From contig CANQED010000006.1 of NCBI GenBank assembly GCA_947594425.1, forward strand, positions 1 to 64,000: a stretch of 64,000 nucleotides of DNA, given 5' to 3'. Below are positions 62,921 through 64,000 of the stretch, in pieces (position 1 is the stretch's first letter; every line of letters starts with the position of its first letter). Under the pieces are notes generated by a model. It saw only the letters and a list, made by a program, of their open reading frames with translations. It was not told where the DNA came from and did no database searches. Both the position numbers and the translations under genes were made by a program. This DNA comes from an uncultured Ruminiclostridium sp. Lineage in GTDB: Bacteria > Bacillota > Clostridia > Oscillospirales > Ruminococcaceae.

Positions 62921-64000
62921 ATGTTCGTCGATATTGTTAAAATATATATCAAGGCAGGAAACGGCGGCAACGGTGCGGTTTCTTTCCACAGAGAAAAATA
63001 TGTCGCGGCGGGCGGTCCCGACGGAGGCAACGGCGGCAAGGGCTCGGATATAGTATTCGTCGCCGATGACAATTTGTCCACGCTGATAGATTTTCGCTAT
63101 AAAAAGAAATATATCGCCCCCGACGGGGAGAAAGGCGGCGCGTGCCGACGCACCGGTAAAAGCGCCGAGCCTACCGTTATAAGAGTACCGCGCGGCACTC
63201 TAATTAAGGACACCGAGACGGGCAGGATACTCGCCGACATTTCGGGCGACGAGCCCGTCGTTGTCGCTAAGGGCGGTATGGGAGGAAAGGGCAATATGAA
63301 CTTTGCCACCTCGACGCGGCAGATACCCAAGTTTGCTAAGCCCGGCTATCCCGGAGAAGAATATAACGTAACTCTCGAGCTTAAGCTGCTCGCGGACGTG
63401 GGTCTTGTCGGCTTTCCGAATGTCGGCAAATCCACCTTTATAAGCGTTGTCAGCGCCGCAAAGCCGAAAATCGCCAACTACCACTTTACCACGATAACAC
63501 CTGTGCTCGGCGTGGTGACGGTCGGGGACAGGTCGTTCGTTATGGCGGATATACCCGGACTTATCGAGGGTGCGAGCGGCGGCGCGGGACTTGGGCACGA
63601 ATTTTTGCGCCACGTGGAGCGCTGCCGTATGATAGTGCACGTTGTGGACGTTTCGGGCAGCGAGGGCAGAGACCCCAAAGAGGACTTTGAAAAGATTAAT
63701 TACGAGCTTAAAAATTTCTCCGAGGAGATAGCAGAGCGCCCGCAGATTGTCGTTATGAACAAGACCGACCTTGCTTCCGAAGAGCAGATAAGCGATTTTA
63801 AGGCATATATAGAGGATAAGGGTCTTCCCTGCTTTGCATGCTGTGCGGCGAGCGCCGAAGGCACTCGCGAGGTGATAAACATTATCGCCGCCGAGCTTGA
63901 CAAGCTGCCGCCCATAAAGCGCTATGAGCCCGAGCCGCTGACCGCTAAAGAGCTCGACGAGCAGCAGCTTAAGAAAAAGAGTTTTACTATCACTAAAGAG
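62921..64000 (+). CDS. obgE: GTPase Obg (partial, runs off the window)
   Basis: Open from ATG 62921 to the window edge (360 codons). The N-terminal Obg fold is Gly-rich (KAGNGGNGAVSFHREKYVAAGGPDGGNGGKG). The GTPase domain has GFPNVGKSTF (G1), DIPGLIEGAS (G3) and NKTDL (G4). A C-terminal domain begins near the end. Obg takes part in late 50S assembly and stress control, and in Bacillus is needed for sporulation. AAGGAG precedes the ATG. The 3' end is outside the window. Confidence 0.96.
   Translation, partial: MFVDIVKIYIKAGNGGNGAVSFHREKYVAAGGPDGGNGGKGSDIVFVADDNLSTLIDFRYKKKYIAPDGEKGGACRRTGKSAEPTVIRVPRGTLIKDTETGRILADISGDEPVVVAKGGMGGKGNMNFATSTRQIPKFAKPGYPGEEYNVTLELKLLADVGLVGFPNVGKSTFISVVSAAKPKIANYHFTTITPVLGVVTVGDRSFVMADIPGLIEGASGGAGLGHEFLRHVERCRMIVHVVDVSGSEGRDPKEDFEKINYELKNFSEEIAERPQIVVMNKTDLASEEQISDFKAYIEDKGLPCFACCAASAEGTREVINIIAAELDKLPPIKRYEPEPLTAKELDEQQLKKKSFTITKE

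Overview
The window looks like the chromosome of an anaerobic, endospore-forming Clostridia bacterium, most likely Oscillospirales/Ruminococcaceae-like. The evidence is spoIIR, an electron-bifurcating [FeFe] hydrogenase with its maturase HydE, rubrerythrin, intracellular cellobiose phosphorolysis, a proS T-box, and many promoters of the TTGACA-17-TATAAT type with strong Shine-Dalgarno sites. The species cannot be named from the sequence alone.

1-15.2 kb is a complete type I-C CRISPR-Cas locus read leftwards: cas3-cas5-cas8c (with an internal cas11c start)-cas7-cas4-cas1-cas2, then a leader, then 100 full 34-bp repeats. The array is unusually informative. It carries an internal block of repeats with one base changed, two tandem segmental duplications (138 bp and 617 bp), one protospacer apparently sampled twice with a 1-nt length difference, and a spacer pair from diverged versions of one coding sequence. 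An IS3-family element appears to have inserted inside a repeat at the old end, so the array probably continues outside the window.

15.2-24.1 kb: an inverted-repeat element, tRNA-Leu and tRNA-Ser with terminators, a YesL-like membrane protein, a fluoride channel, MetA, a GH13 glycosidase, and the hydrogenase operon hydC-hydB-hydA behind a possibly structured leader.

24.2-40.7 kb: a 1942-residue secreted protein with 17 CxxC units and four FN3 domains, an Mrp-type Fe-S carrier, an alpha/beta hydrolase with NAD synthetase, and an operon of membrane hydrolase-hydE-HTH protein-ClpX-like ATPase. That ATPase keeps the ClpX zinc-finger spacing and a ClpP-docking-type tripeptide but has a long insert, so it is the best candidate here for uncharacterised biology. 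GalM follows.

40.7-64 kb: an ECF-type sigma factor with a long C-terminal extension, AIM24, DegV, rubrerythrin, an AraC regulator with a long folded leader, cellobiose phosphorylase, a lipoprotein cyclophilin, SpoIIR, an amidase-domain protein, a GH25 lysozyme-like protein, T-box-proS, ptsI-fruK, an unannotated 48-residue protein, a GGDEF/EAL protein with a degenerate GGDEF motif, YchF, and the conserved rplU-prp-rpmA-obgE cluster, with Obg running off the right edge.
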